From NCBI RefSeq assembly GCF_035582795.1, contig NC_134367.1, positions 108,610,062-108,674,061 on the forward strand: DNA of 64,000 bases, given 5' to 3'. The translations under genes and the position numbers were made by a program. Positions 23,750 through 37,600 of this stretch are shown piece after piece. The DNA is from Mycteria americana. Its lineage: Eukaryota > Chordata > Aves > Ciconiiformes > Ciconiidae. The number at the start of each line of letters is the position of its first letter. Position 1 is the stretch's first letter. The notes under the pieces were generated by a model. It saw only the letters and a program-made list of their open reading frames with translations, had not been told where the DNA came from and did no database searches.

Positions 23750-23895
23750 AAAGGACAGCAAATATGGGAAACGGAGACCCCAGGAGAGATGAAATTACTT
23801 TCTCAAAATCACGCAAGTCATTTGTGACGCAATTGAGAGTCCAACCCAAATCTCCCAAGTCCCAGTCTAATAGTAACCACGTAACCATCTTTTGC
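23750..23895 (+). mobile_element. MIR-like SINE remnant
   Basis: Contains a gggaaacggagaccc block, attactttctcaaaatcacg, and then acccaaatctcccaagtccc with agtctaatagtaaccac. This fits the core and 3' part of MIR-type elements (ACTTGCCCAAGGTCACAC ... GAACCCAGGTCTCCTGACTC). Diverged and ancient. Confidence 0.5.
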
Positions 23896-26800
23896 TTTCC
23901 CAGCCTGCCATCCTCCATTTATACTCTTAGAAAGCACGATGGTGGGAAAGCCGTCGGCAGTGCAGTCTGAAGTGCATTGCAGAGGGCAAGCGGTAAGACG
24001 GATCCTGAGGCTCAGGCAGCCCTTGCTGCTGTTTTATACCAGTTCTAATCAGGCTGTGCTGAAAAGCAATTTTGGGATTTCATTGTTTGTGCAGTGCTCA
24101 TGGATGCGGCACCTGGTACATGTCTTATCCAATTTGAAAGCAGATCTGTCTCGCAGATCTTGGTCGCTGGAATGGATGACAGGAAAAAACTGAGGCTGAA
24201 GCCATGTGTTGCTGTGATTGTGTTAAAAGGGCTAGATGAAAAGGAAGCATTACAGCTGGTATATCATCATCACTAAGAAGCATGTTTTCAGACAGAAATA
24301 TTTGTCCCTTTGGATACCCAGATGCTTCCCCTTTGGGGACTGCTCTCTATCAGGACAGCTATTTAAAATTCTAGCAGGTTTTTATTCAATCCCACAAGTA
24401 ATTTTCTAGAGCTGTTAGAAAACAGGAATTATGAAGGGATGTTTTCAGGTGGTCGGGGACTATAGTCACGATTATAATCAGAACTGGAAATCAGAGCCAT
24501 GGGTTGTCCCCATGCTGCACTTCCTGAGGGAGCCCTAGGGACCCAGAGAGGTTTTTCACAATTGGCAGAGACCGGGATTACGTGAAATATTTTTAATACA
24601 TGTCTTAGTGCCCTCAAGCCCACACATTGTAAGTTATTTTTATAGAAAAAGACAATTACACTTTTATAGGTTGTCCTCTGCTTTAGAGTAATTGTTACTG
24701 GTCAAACATATTTCAGCCAATTCCATAATTGGCCAGAACTGTGCTTTGCAAATACCTTTCACAGTCTCCATTGACTTAAAAGTCTATAAATAAAGAATAA
24801 ACATATAACTTACCACTCAGCTGCATTTATTTAGGATGCAGTAAAAGCAGCAAAGGAAGGAGGAGGAAAAGTGAAATCTTTCTGAGAGGGCACAAGTTCC
24901 TTCCGCTCTGCGACATGTCAACTCCTCTCTGCTCAGCAAAGCAGAAGCTGACATTAGGCTCCTGGCAATGCAGGGGGGGGTGAAGTACAAAGCCTCAGTG
25001 GTAACCGCACAGCAAATGAGTACAAGTCTATTTGATATAACGTGAAGCAAACACTGGTCTCCTGGAAGTGATCGGTGGACCATCCTGTCTCAAAGTGTCC
25101 AAGGTTGAGTGTTTCAGCGTAGCCACACAGATGGAGGGATATTTTAAACTTCACAGCAGGTTTGCTCTCAATCTCTAATATCAGAGGTCAGCTCAAAGCC
25201 TTAAATCATGAGGTTTCATAATTTTCCAAAAAATGTTTTAACAATAATTATTAAAACACTGATTACCCTTTTTATCCATACAGATGTCTGATCCCTTTTC
25301 TCATCTTGCCAAATACTGTAGACCAACGACATCCACTGACAATAAGCTCCACATTTTAGTTAGCATTTTGTAAAATATATTTCCTTTGATGAGGTTTAAA
25401 TGTATTACTTTGATATTACATTGAACACTTTCTTCTCCTGGAGTGAAGCAGATGTTTTTTGGGAGAGCTCCTGGTAAGCCCATTGGCTAAGAAGTCAGGT
25501 TTTACAAAATTTGAAAACAAAGGAGGAAAAGAGATACAAAATCTACCAAGCATTATTATGAAATTTTTGGTTGGTTTCAGCAAAATATGGGGATAGGGCA
25601 AAAAGGATCCAGACTCTAGCTACTTCCTGGTAGCGGTGGAAACCCAGAGGCACCAATGCTGTGTTAAAGCACATCGGTGCCATTGAAAAATGTGGAATAC
25701 ACTTCACGTATTTAACCTCCGTCACGTGCGTAGCTGAGTGAAACAAAACGTGCACTACTGCCTGGCAGATGTATTTGGCAGCACTGGGATGTGTATTCCT
25801 TCAAAACCAGACTCCTCCCACTGGGATTTTGGTTTGCCTGTCTTTTTACTGCTTGATTGTAATTACTCTTGCATGGTTTTATTACATACCTGCCTATACC
25901 ATTGGGTATGCCAGTTACAATGACGGGATAAATGGAGGTATCTGGGGGTATGGGTTCCTCATTTCTGTCAACATCATGTGAAAATGGCTAATTTGGGGGC
26001 TGACTGTGCTCTCTGTTTCAGGAGCATGCCATCTGTTGATAAGGACTTAGTTACTCCCCAAATTAGATGGCACTCAAGAACACATAGTCTAGCTCCTGGG
26101 TACTGTAGGACCTATAAAACTGTGGATGTGCACGGCAAATGGCTTCCTCTGGCTGTTGTTTATAGGAGCTCTTAACAAAACCCTTACATCAAGCGGTAAG
26201 TGTCTCCACAGTAGTCCCATCGATTTCAATGGCACTACTCAAGTAGTGACTCAGTGTGAATAAGGGTATCCATCTGGTCCTTGGAGATGGAGCTGCATCA
26301 GATGAAGGATCTGTCAAGCATTCCCCAAGCAGTCTGTGCTCGTAGACATACGGGCTAGCACAAAATTAGGCCAGGGAGTATGCTGATAGAGCGACAGCCA
26401 GAATAATCTGAGCAATAGATAAAGACCCTGTTACAATCCAAGAGTGGTTCCCCAGTGTAATTAGGAAGTGCACTGTTACGCAATTAAGAAAATTAATTAG
26501 AAGTAAACGTTTAGGGAGTGCAGGTTGAAGACATGTTGCAGCACAGCCTTGTCTAGCTCTGTGGTACTTTTAAGATCTGCTGGTGGTATCATTGGTTTTA
26601 CAGTGTCTCTCAATGAGCTGTATTCCCAGACTTCTCTATTGACCACTCCAGTGGCATGGAGCATAATTCACTACATACATCAGAATACTTCAACCTACCA
26701 AAACCAATATCAAAACATGCTGTTCACTTTTTGCTCAATGCAGTGAACCTCTTTGGTCCAGCCAGGTTCATTCATCTTCTAGCTAACTTCTGATTTAGCT

Positions 26801-29800
26801 GTCTCCATCCATCCATGCAATGGTCTTGAATTTAGGGATAGAAACAGTTCCTCACCAAGTATCTTCAAGCCAACTACCACTATGTTGCCAGCTACTTTTA
26901 AATTATATAAAGAAGACCTGGCCAACAGTATTTTACTTACCTTTTTTCCCAGGAATCCCAAACCAGAAGTTTTCATTAAGACTAAAACAAAGTTGAAACA
27001 AAAAAAATCATACTCCTGGTATTTGAGGAAATTTCATCTGTTCTATGTGTAGGAATCCAGAGAAGCAATAACCTGATTTGACAAATACTGTGGTTTTTCA
27101 AGACATGCTCATGTATATGCTGTTCCCCAAATGCACCTTGCCTTAAAAAAAATGTACATGCCTATTGACAATAGGACACCACCTTCACATAGCTCCATTA
27201 CATCACAGAATGGTGATAGGACATCAAGTACTGAAGAGAGATAACCTTTAAACCAGAATAACATTGGCAGCCCTATGGATAGAGCTGGCTCAAGGGTTCT
27301 TATGAGGACAGGCAAAATTAAGTCTGTCGGTGCCAGGGTCACTGGGACCCCCTGGGATGCAGGAGTCATAGACCTTTGCCAGTGAGTCATCTGCGTTGAG
27401 CTCCCACCCACGAGCAGCACTTCTTTTGGGGGTCAGACCTCAGGCTACACTGCTCCATGGAGGAGATCTACCCCTCAGAGTCCTCTGTCTCACCCAGGCT
27501 TTCTGTATTCCTGGCATGTAAATATTTGAATTTCTTTCGTATAGTGGCATAACTTCCAGAAGAAGAATGGAGAGGCACCTCTCCTCCAATATCACCACTG
27601 GGCTAGGAGGTAGAGCCTATCCTGGGGACAGGAGATGCTGACTTGCATCATTTAAAGAGAAGGGGGGCTTGAAGCAGAGCTGCTCACATCCATCCTAGTT
27701 AAGTGCTTAAACCACTACACCACCGTGTAGGAGGAGAGTGAAAGTGGCAGGGAAATAACTCCTCCGTAGACATATTTCACACGAAAGCAGTATTATCACT
27801 GTGTTTCAAAAAGAACTGAATCCTCCTGAGATGCTTTAGGCATCCTCAGAGATGCCCCTTGGACTGAGTTTCTCAGAGGGCTCTTTCCTAGAGAAACATC
27901 TAGTACTTGGAACCTGGTTAGCCTTGAGTCTGCGCTAGATGCCAAAACCTGAAAACTGTCAAATATTTCTGCACATTTAGAGAAACACAGCTTTCAGGGA
28001 CCTCAGCAGCTCCAGTACAAAACCTGCAGCACCTCTGAGTGGAGGTATCTCCACAGGCAGGCAGCAACTGAACACAGGCAAGTCTGAGCAGTGCAGCTTT
28101 GCAGTCGGGGTCTAAATGCAGGTGAGGGGCAGTTTAGGTGAATGCTCCAAGGATACTCTGGAAGTCACTAGTGAAGAGAACTGAACCTCAAGCTCCTAAT
28201 TCAGAAGGCTGCACTTAACCTTTCTACTAACTTGAGAGAACAAACAGGAAGTCCCTGGTGTAACCCACATCATTTTTAAAGTAATGATTTTTTCTTGTTA
28301 CTCATGTTACTGGTATTACCATACAATGCAAGGCATGAACTGTGAAATTCATTTTATTTTCTCTCTCCATAAAGCTTGTTCATTGTTTGTGCTCTAGTCA
28401 GCTTGGACACTAACATTTGGTTAGATAATTTCTCGTTCAAGCTTTCATGCACCAGACCAGCATGTCTGAAATTCAAACATTATCAGCATGTATAAAAGCA
28501 CATACACACAAAAAATCCCAAGCCAAAACTGAGACGAGTTCAAATTAAATTAACATGTAGAAGGCTGGCACTCTCTGCTGGAATCAACTTCATTATTATT
28601 AAGTTCACAACTGCTGCTGCAGATAGCTCCTTCTCTCAGGATTTTGACTAAAGGTGCTTTACAAATTAGGGGTCAGGTTGGTACTTTATCATTTTCTCAT
28701 TTTTCCTTTAATCTTCTTTCTTCTGTTTAATTAATTCCATGCTGATTCTTTCTGAAACTGAACATATTTTCCGAGTTTTCTGTATTCACGGTTACCATCT
28801 CCCAGGCGAGGCTTCCCCAGCAGAAGATGCCACCCAAGGCAGAAGGGAGCATCCCTCGTGTGACGCAGCCTGCATGCCGGAACAGCCCCTGGGAATGCCG
28901 CTGCCCTCCAGCACGGGGACCCCGTGGGGTGCCCCACTGCCTGCCGCAACGCCGGCCACCGCCAGTAATCAGTCCTGCGTTTGATGAGCAACGCATTTCC
29001 TGAGCTCCAACTCCCGGCAAATGAATGAGCAAATATGATGAGCTTTTAAAACGTAGCAAAACACAATTTGCCATAAACTGTGTTGGTCACAAAGCCCCTT
29101 TAAACTCCCAAGAGATCATACCTGCTTCGGCATGTGTGCTGGGTAAATTTACACAGCAGTCTAAGAGTGTGATTACAGCTTGGGAAAACGTATACAGTTT
29201 TACAAACACATACAGTTTTAAGCCAGCTAGCTTAGTGACTGTGCCAGATAGCTTACTGATATCAATTACCAAATAAATCTCTTCAAATAAAAGGAAAGAT
29301 TTTCTGTTCTGGTCAAGCCTATGTGGATGACATTAAAGATGGATGACGTTAAAGTCCAGGTATCCAGAGAGCTGTGCCCAAGAACTGGCCTAGGAGTGCT
29401 GGCTAATTGGGCAGTTAAGGTGCGCAGAGAGAAAAAGACACAGAAATGAAAAATCTCTGGAAATCCCAAATCCTGTACTATCTGTATCTAAGCTGTGGCA
29501 AAAGGATTCCATCCATTATTAAAGAGAGCACTGATGATTTTATAATTAAAGCAATGTCACACTGCCCTGGTCTACTCTCTTTTTCCTTTAGAAGCCTCAG
29601 CAGGCAAAGAAGTAGCCTGACTTCTTTCAGAGGTGTGAAAGGCAATGAGAGCTATGGGTACCTAGTAGTAAATCAGTTTCTTTACTTTTGTGTCTAAATA
29701 CAGGCCTTCAATGGCACGGAGGTTGGTTGCTTATTTTCTCTTCATAGTCTGTGATGTCGCTGCCAGGGCAGCAGCCTTCATGGTGGGAAGCTCAGTAGGG

Positions 29801-32800
29801 TCCCCACGGAGCTACAGGGTTGAGTAAAGGCACAGAGAAAACACCCACTTACATTGAAATGTGTTTAATGTGTGTATACGATGCAATGAAGACACATCTT
29901 TGGAAAGATTTGTGGTGCTTTCTACACGGATAGCCTAGCAGTTTTCTTGGGGACTCTGTGCCCCACGTACCTGTGTTACGTGAGCTGCTCCAGCGTGGTA
30001 CGTGGCCTCAGCGGAGCACCTGGGCGGTGTTCCCCTTGCCAATGACTGTAGCTACTCCTGCTGCTCCACCTCAGCAACTGATGGTGATGTACCAGGTCTG
30101 GAGCACCGGTACAGACCCTGCTGTCTGGGTATGGCTTGTGTCTTGGCTGGCAGGGAGCAAATAACTGAGGAGGATAATGGAAATTCTGCTTCAAAACCAG
30201 CTTCGGTGGTTTTTTACGTATAACAGAGGAACACTGAAACATTTTACCATATCGGCTGACAAGAAGCATACAGCAGAGATAAAAATGTGACCATCTGTGC
30301 AGTCAGGAGAATAAGAGAGAGAGTATCAAAAAGGGTGTGGGAATTCAGGGAAGCCTGAAATGCTTTAAGACATTGGAGGAAGTCCCTCACTGTTATCTTC
30401 TGCATAAGAGCTAGATCAAGTTACTCCATTTAAACTAGCCTAGGTAAACTTAATTTGGTGAGGGATCATATTGAGGAGCAGACCAGATAGCTTGAACTTA
30501 AAGAAAGCATCACTGGTTGGGGGGGATGGTGGGGTGGGGGGTGTTAATGAATAGGAGGTGGGTTAGAAGAAACACATGAATCACCCCTGGAGCCAACAAT
30601 GTGGTTTTTACACATTTAAAGGTGAGCGAATAGACAAAACCAGCAATGTTTTACAGTTTTCCAAATAAGAGAAAAGCATTTGTTTTTCTAAGTCAGCCCT
30701 GTGTATTATGAAGAGAGTGCACATGCCTTCTTCCCTGAAAGCAGCAAGAGTCAAAGAAGAAACTGTTTTCTCCAGTTGCTAACATTGTTCAGCTCCTGCG
30801 TGGATGAAAAGCTGGTTCATTCAGCTTCTTCCTGGCTGTTATCCCAGCATTTGTTCAGGTGCTTCTTTAGTCCATCTCCCAGATCCATTCCTACCGATTA
30901 TTTTCTGCTTCACGCTCTTTCTCTTCCAGCACAACCCTCCCCAAGAACCACACCGGCCAAGCCCTCCCGCCCACACAGGCAGGTGATGCGGCACCGATGG
31001 GGGCTTGCACTTCAGGTGAGAGCTGCATCGCAGATTTCAAAGACAGAGGAAGGAGTTAATGAGTGGCCAACAGTAACAAGTGAAGTAATTTGTTCTATTA
31101 AAGAAAGAGAGGATTTTATGCTGTACGTGCCAGTTATACAGAGAGAGACAGACACCATGGCAACAAGCTTGTCAGGCAGTAGCAGGGCACTGCTTTAAGA
31201 TTAACTATCGCTGGGGACATCATTAGTGGTGGAGAAACTTCAAAAGCTTTGGAATTTGGGTTCCTTTCGCACCCAGAATCTCACTTGCTTTTATGGACTT
31301 TATTTAATCTCCAGTCTATAAGCTGAGGTTGGGATAACAACAACAGCAGGCTGGGATTTTGGATGCATCCTGAATAAGATGGAAAGGAAAAACGTGCTCA
31401 CAGTATCTCAGCGCTTCAAGGCCTGCCAGGTTGTCTGAACTGTATGGAAATGAAGAACTAAAACATACCATTGAGTCAGGTTCAGCCGGATTGTCTGAAG
31501 TAAAGAACGAAAAGGAGTTTGAAAAGGACTGCTCCTTCTGTGCTTACTCCTAAGCCACGGATCTGATCATTAGCCTGCAGTGATGTGAAAGGAGAGATCC
31601 CTCTGTAAATCTCCCATTCTGGGAGGATGAGCAGCTGACAGATAATTACATGTATGAGGTTGATTCTTTTTATCCTCATAGCTCGTAGGCAGAATCCCAA
31701 ATCCCCGTGATTGTCTTGCACCTCATGCAGACATTTACTCTGGTGCAAAGCTGGTGTCAGATGCTGATGTGGCAGGATTTATACCCATGGGAAGTTCCTC
31801 TGTAGGCAACCACAAGACAATTAGTGCATAAGGAGGCTGGGACTCTGAACATGGTCTAATGTGAATCACATTTTACAAGAACAATGTAGAGAGTTCAAGT
31901 TTTCTGTTCATGAGGCTGCAGTGCAAATGAAAACATTTCTCTGGGAACATGGAGAGAGAAAGGAAAGATCTGAAGAGCCATTGCAGAGTCTCCATGGGGG
32001 GGATCTCTTTTGCTCCAAGTTATTTATAAAGTGCTGAGAATGCCATGCAGCACGGTTTTCATAGTGACAGGGACCATATCACAAATTCATGAACCTTTGT
32101 GACTTGCCTGCATTATAATTCCCCATGACTGAGCTACTCAAATCTAACGGGAGCTAGCAGCGCTCCACAGCTCTGAAAATGAAGCACGGCCAGCATGCAG
32201 GGTATGAGAGTGCAGGGAGTCCAGATGACCAAGCCCTGGCGCAGCCCATCATGGCCCACTTCTTCCACGGGAGCTGCTGCAGGCATTTCAGTCAACAGGC
32301 ATTCTAGCCCCATCAGGACTAACTGGGAGAACTGGTGAGCACAGACATTTGTTCAGCTTGCAGCACAAGGAAGGAAAATAAGGTGGACGTTAATCATCTT
32401 TTTGCAGATGCGTCAGGTAAAAAGGAGAAGTGCATTCAATCCCATGAAAAGGCTTATTTTTGAGCAGCTGTTCTCTGAGACCTGATAGCCAAGCGCTGTG
32501 CTCAAAGAACAAATGAAAGAGGAGGTGGCTTCTCTGGAGCTGCCTGCTTCCCAAAGATAAAGGAAGATGGAGTGCAGCACTCTGCCCATCCTGTTCAGGA
32601 GCGTGAGAGTCATTGAGACAACTGCGAGAATGATTGTGGTGGGGGCATCTTGCTTGATACAAAGGGAAGAACTGGGAGCGTGCAATGGATTTCTGTGTAT
32701 ATTTGAGTTTCCCCAGTCCTGTTGAGAGAGGCCTCTCTGTGATCATAATTGGAATGAACTCATGAATAGCGCATGTGAGCAGAAAGCAAATCCGAAGCTG

Positions 32801-32890
32801 CAAGCAGTTAGCTAACCCTGCTGCATGGTTAGTAAGGAGACGTGCTGCATACTCAAGATACAGGGCAGGGAAGGACACGTTCATCTTACT

Positions 32891-32930
32891 GAACAGGCAG
32901 AGCATTCACTGAACAGGCAGAGCATTCACT
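32891..32930 (+). repeat. Two perfect 20-bp tandem copies
   Basis: gaacaggcagagcattcact occurs twice without a gap, preceded by a further act match. A simple local duplication. Confidence 0.95.
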
Positions 32931-34462
32931 AGAAAATTCTCAAGGTTTTGGAGACTTCAGCTTGCCCCAGGTAGCTTTGTCTTCCAGGCAGGTGGAGGTA
33001 CGTAGACATATATTGTTGGTCAGCAGGCAAACATCTCCTATGAGAAACTGGTGGCAACCTAAGAGAGCCGCGTGCATGTCATGACCAGTGATAGGTGCAC
33101 AGGGACAGCAGGGGAAAGCCTACGGTTCCCCCGCTGGCTGTTTTTATCCTGCAACATGAACTAAAAAGTATTTGTTTCTCTTTTATTGGGAGAGGACCTC
33201 TAAATGAGAGCAGTGAATACCGTCTAATAGAAAGGCAGAGCCATGGACTGAAACAGGTCATACATCCCTTTTAGTCAGGCAGCTGTAGCCAGCACCAAGA
33301 AGAAATGCTGGGACATGTCAAGCGGAGGCTTGGGGGCTGTCGTGAGGCATTCTGTGTTCGGAGATGGGAACCAAACAGCAGCTTTCTTCCTGCTTAAAGA
33401 GCTTAGGAACAAGTAGGCATGGAGAAAGGTCCCTCTCAAACACAGCACTGAAGAGAGAGGGTGATGGAGCCTTGGGCCCCCATCTGCCTTGGGGACACAG
33501 ATCTCTGCCTGCACTCCTTCTGGTCCCAGGGAGAATACTGCGAGTTACAGAAATATTTCCCCGTTGCTAAAGAAGACTGCTAGATTATCTTGCCTGCATT
33601 GCTGTGCTATTACTCTTTATAATACTGTGAAATTAAATGCAGGGACATTTTTTTTAAAGGACAAAGGTTTTACAAGATCTTAGGAAAGCATAGCGCTGTT
33701 AGCCAGTGATTATTACCTTCAGTTTCTTCTTTAAATCATGATCCACATTAGCACATCCCTCGCACACTCAAGCTCCTGGACCCCCTGCACATGCATTTTA
33801 TGTTCCTCCCCTCATGCCTGCCTTCATGAGCTTCTGGGCTCCAATCACTCACCTCCTAAAACTCCAAACCCCACCTTTGGGCACTGAAGTACACATATGG
33901 ACAAGCATTCATAGGAGAAAAACTCAGCTGGAATAACTGCAGCAACTTGCCTATGGCCTTCCATCCTTGCTCCTTTCCCTGGAAGACTGAGCCAAGACCT
34001 GTGGACGAGTGCCATCGTGTTTGCCTAATTCCCTGATCATCCTTGGGGCTGTGTCCATGCCCGATTCCCCTGTGCCCTCAGCAGCTCATCGTGTGCCTCC
34101 AAGCTCCTCACCCCCAGCTTCTGCCGGCGCTTGGCACAGCCAACGTGGACAATTGGCTGGGAAGGGAGCTGGCCAGAGCAGCAACACAAATTTTGCCCAG
34201 GCTCTGAGCGTGGGTTTCAATCTGTGAAACAAATGATGGACGTTGCAGGCAATGGAGATCACTTCCAGGATTTTGAGCACTGCTGAACTTTGATGCACAG
34301 TCAGAAGTCAAACCAAAGCCACCTGGGCCCATCTGCAGTACGTCAAAGTTTGTGACATTTCAGCGTGAGAAAGAGAAATACTCTGGGCAGGAAAAGTAAA
34401 GGAGGTTAGGTTTGGGTTTGTTTGTTTTATTTGTTTGTTTATCTTTCTGGTTCAAGAGCGTA

Positions 34463-34468
34463 TTTATT
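34463..34468 (-). terminator. CAPN8: Candidate polyadenylation signal of CAPN8
   Basis: Minus-strand AATAAA about 166 bp beyond the stop. A second hexamer lies at 34426-34431. The area is T-rich on the plus strand, so chance matches are likely and either one could be the real site. Confidence 0.35.
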
Positions 34469-34633
34469 TTCTAACTGACAAGAGATCATTTTTAGTGGGC
34501 TTAAAATAACTTGCCAGTAATAAAAACAAGTTTCTCTCTCTGCTTTCCGTAACAAGGAGAAGCCAAACAAGTGGTTCCGTGTTTGGAAGACCCTCAGAGG
34601 TCCGAGTTCATCACTGAATTCGTCGACCGTGGT

Positions 34634-34657
34634 TCAAACCAGCGTGCAGCACAGCCA
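34634..34657 (-). other. CAPN8: CAPN8 terminal coding exon and stop
   Basis: Reads WLCCTLV then TGA after a CAG acceptor, joined in phase to the preceding LSLAE. Human CAPN8 ends, as I recall, in a near-identical WLCCVLV. Only 24 coding bases, so easily missed. Two minus-strand AATAAA hexamers lie 166-208 bp downstream. Confidence 0.93.
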
Positions 34658-37600
34658 CTGAGGGAGAAACAGAACAAGGAGTCAGACCATCTGGAAGGTC
34701 CACAGGATGTCACAGGGGCACTCTGCCATGGCCCTGGGAGAACAAGCTGGGAAAGGCTGGAGCTGCGTTTTAATCTGTTGTACGTGTAGGATCCATCTGC
34801 TCTGGAACTTTGGGGAAATTTATTGCCAGGATCAGCCTCAGACGTTGCAAGTGGGGTCTCTTCTGAGGGAAGACAAGTTCTCCAGGGCAAGCTGTGTGAC
34901 CTTTGAAAAATTCTAGGGTCGGACTATGCAACGTACAATTTCAGCTAGATCTAACTAACTGTGACTGAGGGTCACAGGGGTTCTTAGCCATCCTCCTCCC
35001 TTTGAGCCAGACTTCAGCTGAGAGGACTAATTGGATGGACCTCTTGGGGCCCCTTCCAGCTGTTTCCGGAGAGATACTTGTATTCTGTAAAGGGAAGACT
35101 CAAGCTGATTGCTGTTATTACAGCTTCAACAGGACAAATTTGCATTAAAAACAATGTGGGGAAAAAAAAGACCTGGCATCTTAAAATGTGTCTTCTAATT
35201 CTGGCAGGTTGATCAGTACATTCTCTGCCAGACAAGAACAGCTCCCTGCTGTGTGTTTTCTAATGAATTGACCACTGCCCTCCAAAAGTAGACAGTGAAA
35301 CACACTGTGTAAGCATCTTCTCAAGCAACCTTAGGGGTTTTGAACATATCTTTACTTTTTTGCTCATATAAGGTGAACGTTCATTCTACTAATTTGGACA
35401 AGCCTTCCAAGCTGAAGAGCCTTTTCACATAAACAAACGTTCCTTTTGAATCCCTATTGAGTTTACCACTTATAATAATGATTTTAGATAAATGTATTTT
35501 AGTGCGGTCCATTGCTGTGGCTTAACCAGATGTTATTTCAATCCGACCAGCCTCACCTCAGCCAGAGAGAGATGGATGACTCCACTCTTGTCTTTGTCCA
35601 GGAGATGAAACACTTCTGAAAAGTAGAAGAGGGGGAAAAATATTGCATATAAACCACAGAGTCTGGCATGTAGAGAATCAGTCTGACAAAATGTAGAAGT
35701 CTGGCGCTTTGCCATGATCTACTGGAAATCTAGACGGGTTCTGTAAAAGAATATTACAGCTGTTCTTTCCTCTTACAAGTCATTTCTATGCCACTTGATG
35801 GGGCAGAATAGTCAGATCTACAGCAGGAAACTGAGAGTTGGCAGCAGGACAACTATAAAATCTGATGCAGTAGCATCTGGTATGATCCAGGGACAAACCT
35901 GTAAATCAGGTCTGAGTAAGGACTGTAAATGATAAATGGTACCATTTACGAGACATGGGACAACTTGGAGGCCAGAGCACTGACCATAAAGTGTAGATGA
36001 CTGTAAAGCAGAAGAGCATGGTAGGTTATGAAAACCTGTCCCCTATGCTCCACGGTCATTCAGACAGAAAGGCTTTTGCTATTTCTCTGCTGCTTTCTCC
36101 AACAGACACAACTTTGCTGCCATCCTCACATTTCCATGCAATTTGCCACATTCATAGTTAAAAGACACCAAATACGTAACGAAACCCCAAAGTTTCAGGA
36201 ACTCCCGTTGGCTGATGAGCAGGGACACTTACTGAACAGGGTCTCCAAGCGGATCATACAGGCCACAAAGCCATTGAAATCAATGGTCAGCTTGCTGCAG
36301 GCATAGCGGATGACAATGCTGTGCTGCACCTGATCATTGAGCGTGAAACCTGAAGGGATGGGAAGCACACGAATCACTGACACAGCAGGTTAATATGCTG
36401 TCTTTGATGTGACTTACCCATGGACTGCTGCAGCTGCAGGCAGACCTGGGTGAAGAATTGAGGACTCTTCCTCCCAGAAGGTCTGTTGGACTCCATCACC
36501 CACCTCTGCTGTGGGTCCTTTCCAAAGCCCATTGTGCTGGGTGAAGAGAGGCATAAAGTTCTCCCACAGCATTTCGTCAGACTGCATATTTCACATTGTT
36601 TCACAGCATAACCAGTCCTATGTTCCCCAGATAAACCCCTAATTAGCGATTCTTGCTGCTGCAGCTGAATAGCAGTGATTGCAGTAGAGCCAATTGCTCA
36701 CATCACACGTTGGGCTCTATTCAGGCCCATATTAGTGCTATTTCTGTCTCCAGATCATTCACAGAGACTCCATCGAGCACAAGACAGATCAAAAAAAGTG
36801 TTCCTCTAGATGCCCCTGAACTGGCAAGCACTGCTCCTAAAGTGAATAGCACACATAGAGAGGATATCGTTGGGGCATGCCTTGATCAGGCGTGCATTTT
36901 CTCTAGTGTAGAGAAAGGTGGTGGGAGGAAATGAAGGAAAAAGAGGATTTGGACAGCTCTGAAAGAGGACAATTAGATTAGGAAATAATGAGGCCAAAAA
37001 TAGAGCAAGTAATAATCAGATAGATAAGCAATGGTCACAGCATGGACAAAAATATCAGTGGTTGATAATGCAGAACAGAGGATGGGTTTTGATGTATATA
37101 GCAGCAAAAGGACATAGCGGTATGTGACTGCCAGGAAGGGAGAATGGCACTGGCAATGCTGTGATCTCAGAGACAGGAGGGAAGAAAAGCCATTAAAGGC
37201 TCCACTGTCCCGATGTTTGGTGGGGGGACTGCAATGATGTGACAGTGTCCCCGAGCAGTATACTCACCTGCCTCCCTGAGGGCATTTCGCATCTCATGGG
37301 AGTCGATGGTACCGGAGTAGTCACTGTCCACTTTCTTATAGATCGCCTGCAGCAGAGGAACGAGAGAATGCGGACATGGCTTTTCAGTGTGTGCCCGTGC
37401 AGCAATGCGGTGGTGCAAGCACGGGCAGGGAGGCTTTGGCTTTCACGGCTGGGTAAGAATGGTAGTGAAGACATGGCAACGCGAGTCTCGCCAGGAGGTA
37501 GCAGCCAGAATGAAATAATCAGCGATCCTCTAGGGTTTAACCTTGGTTTGCTAGTCCACTCTGCAGCCTGTGCCCTGCCATCCTCCCTGCTCCTGTAGCT

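Larger units (their letters stand above)
15901..34425. other. Intergenic region with no recognised gene
   Basis: About 18.5 kb between the array and CAPN8. Base composition drops sharply from the GC-rich array to AT-rich DNA. Open frames are short and match nothing I recognise. The sequence holds old MIR-like SINE pieces, a 20-bp tandem duplication and AT-rich tracts. One AT-rich block at about 20800-20960 contains several TAATTA-type homeobox core sites. Confidence 0.6.

Noticed and set aside
27540..27760. Possible further SINE remnant ending in aaaccactacaccacc
   Set aside because: Only the short end resembles MIR-type tails. The core block was not recognisable.
28727..29074. Overlapping open frames in a GC-richer patch of the intergenic region
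   Set aside because: No recognisable domain, splice pattern or repeat match. Likely composition-driven.
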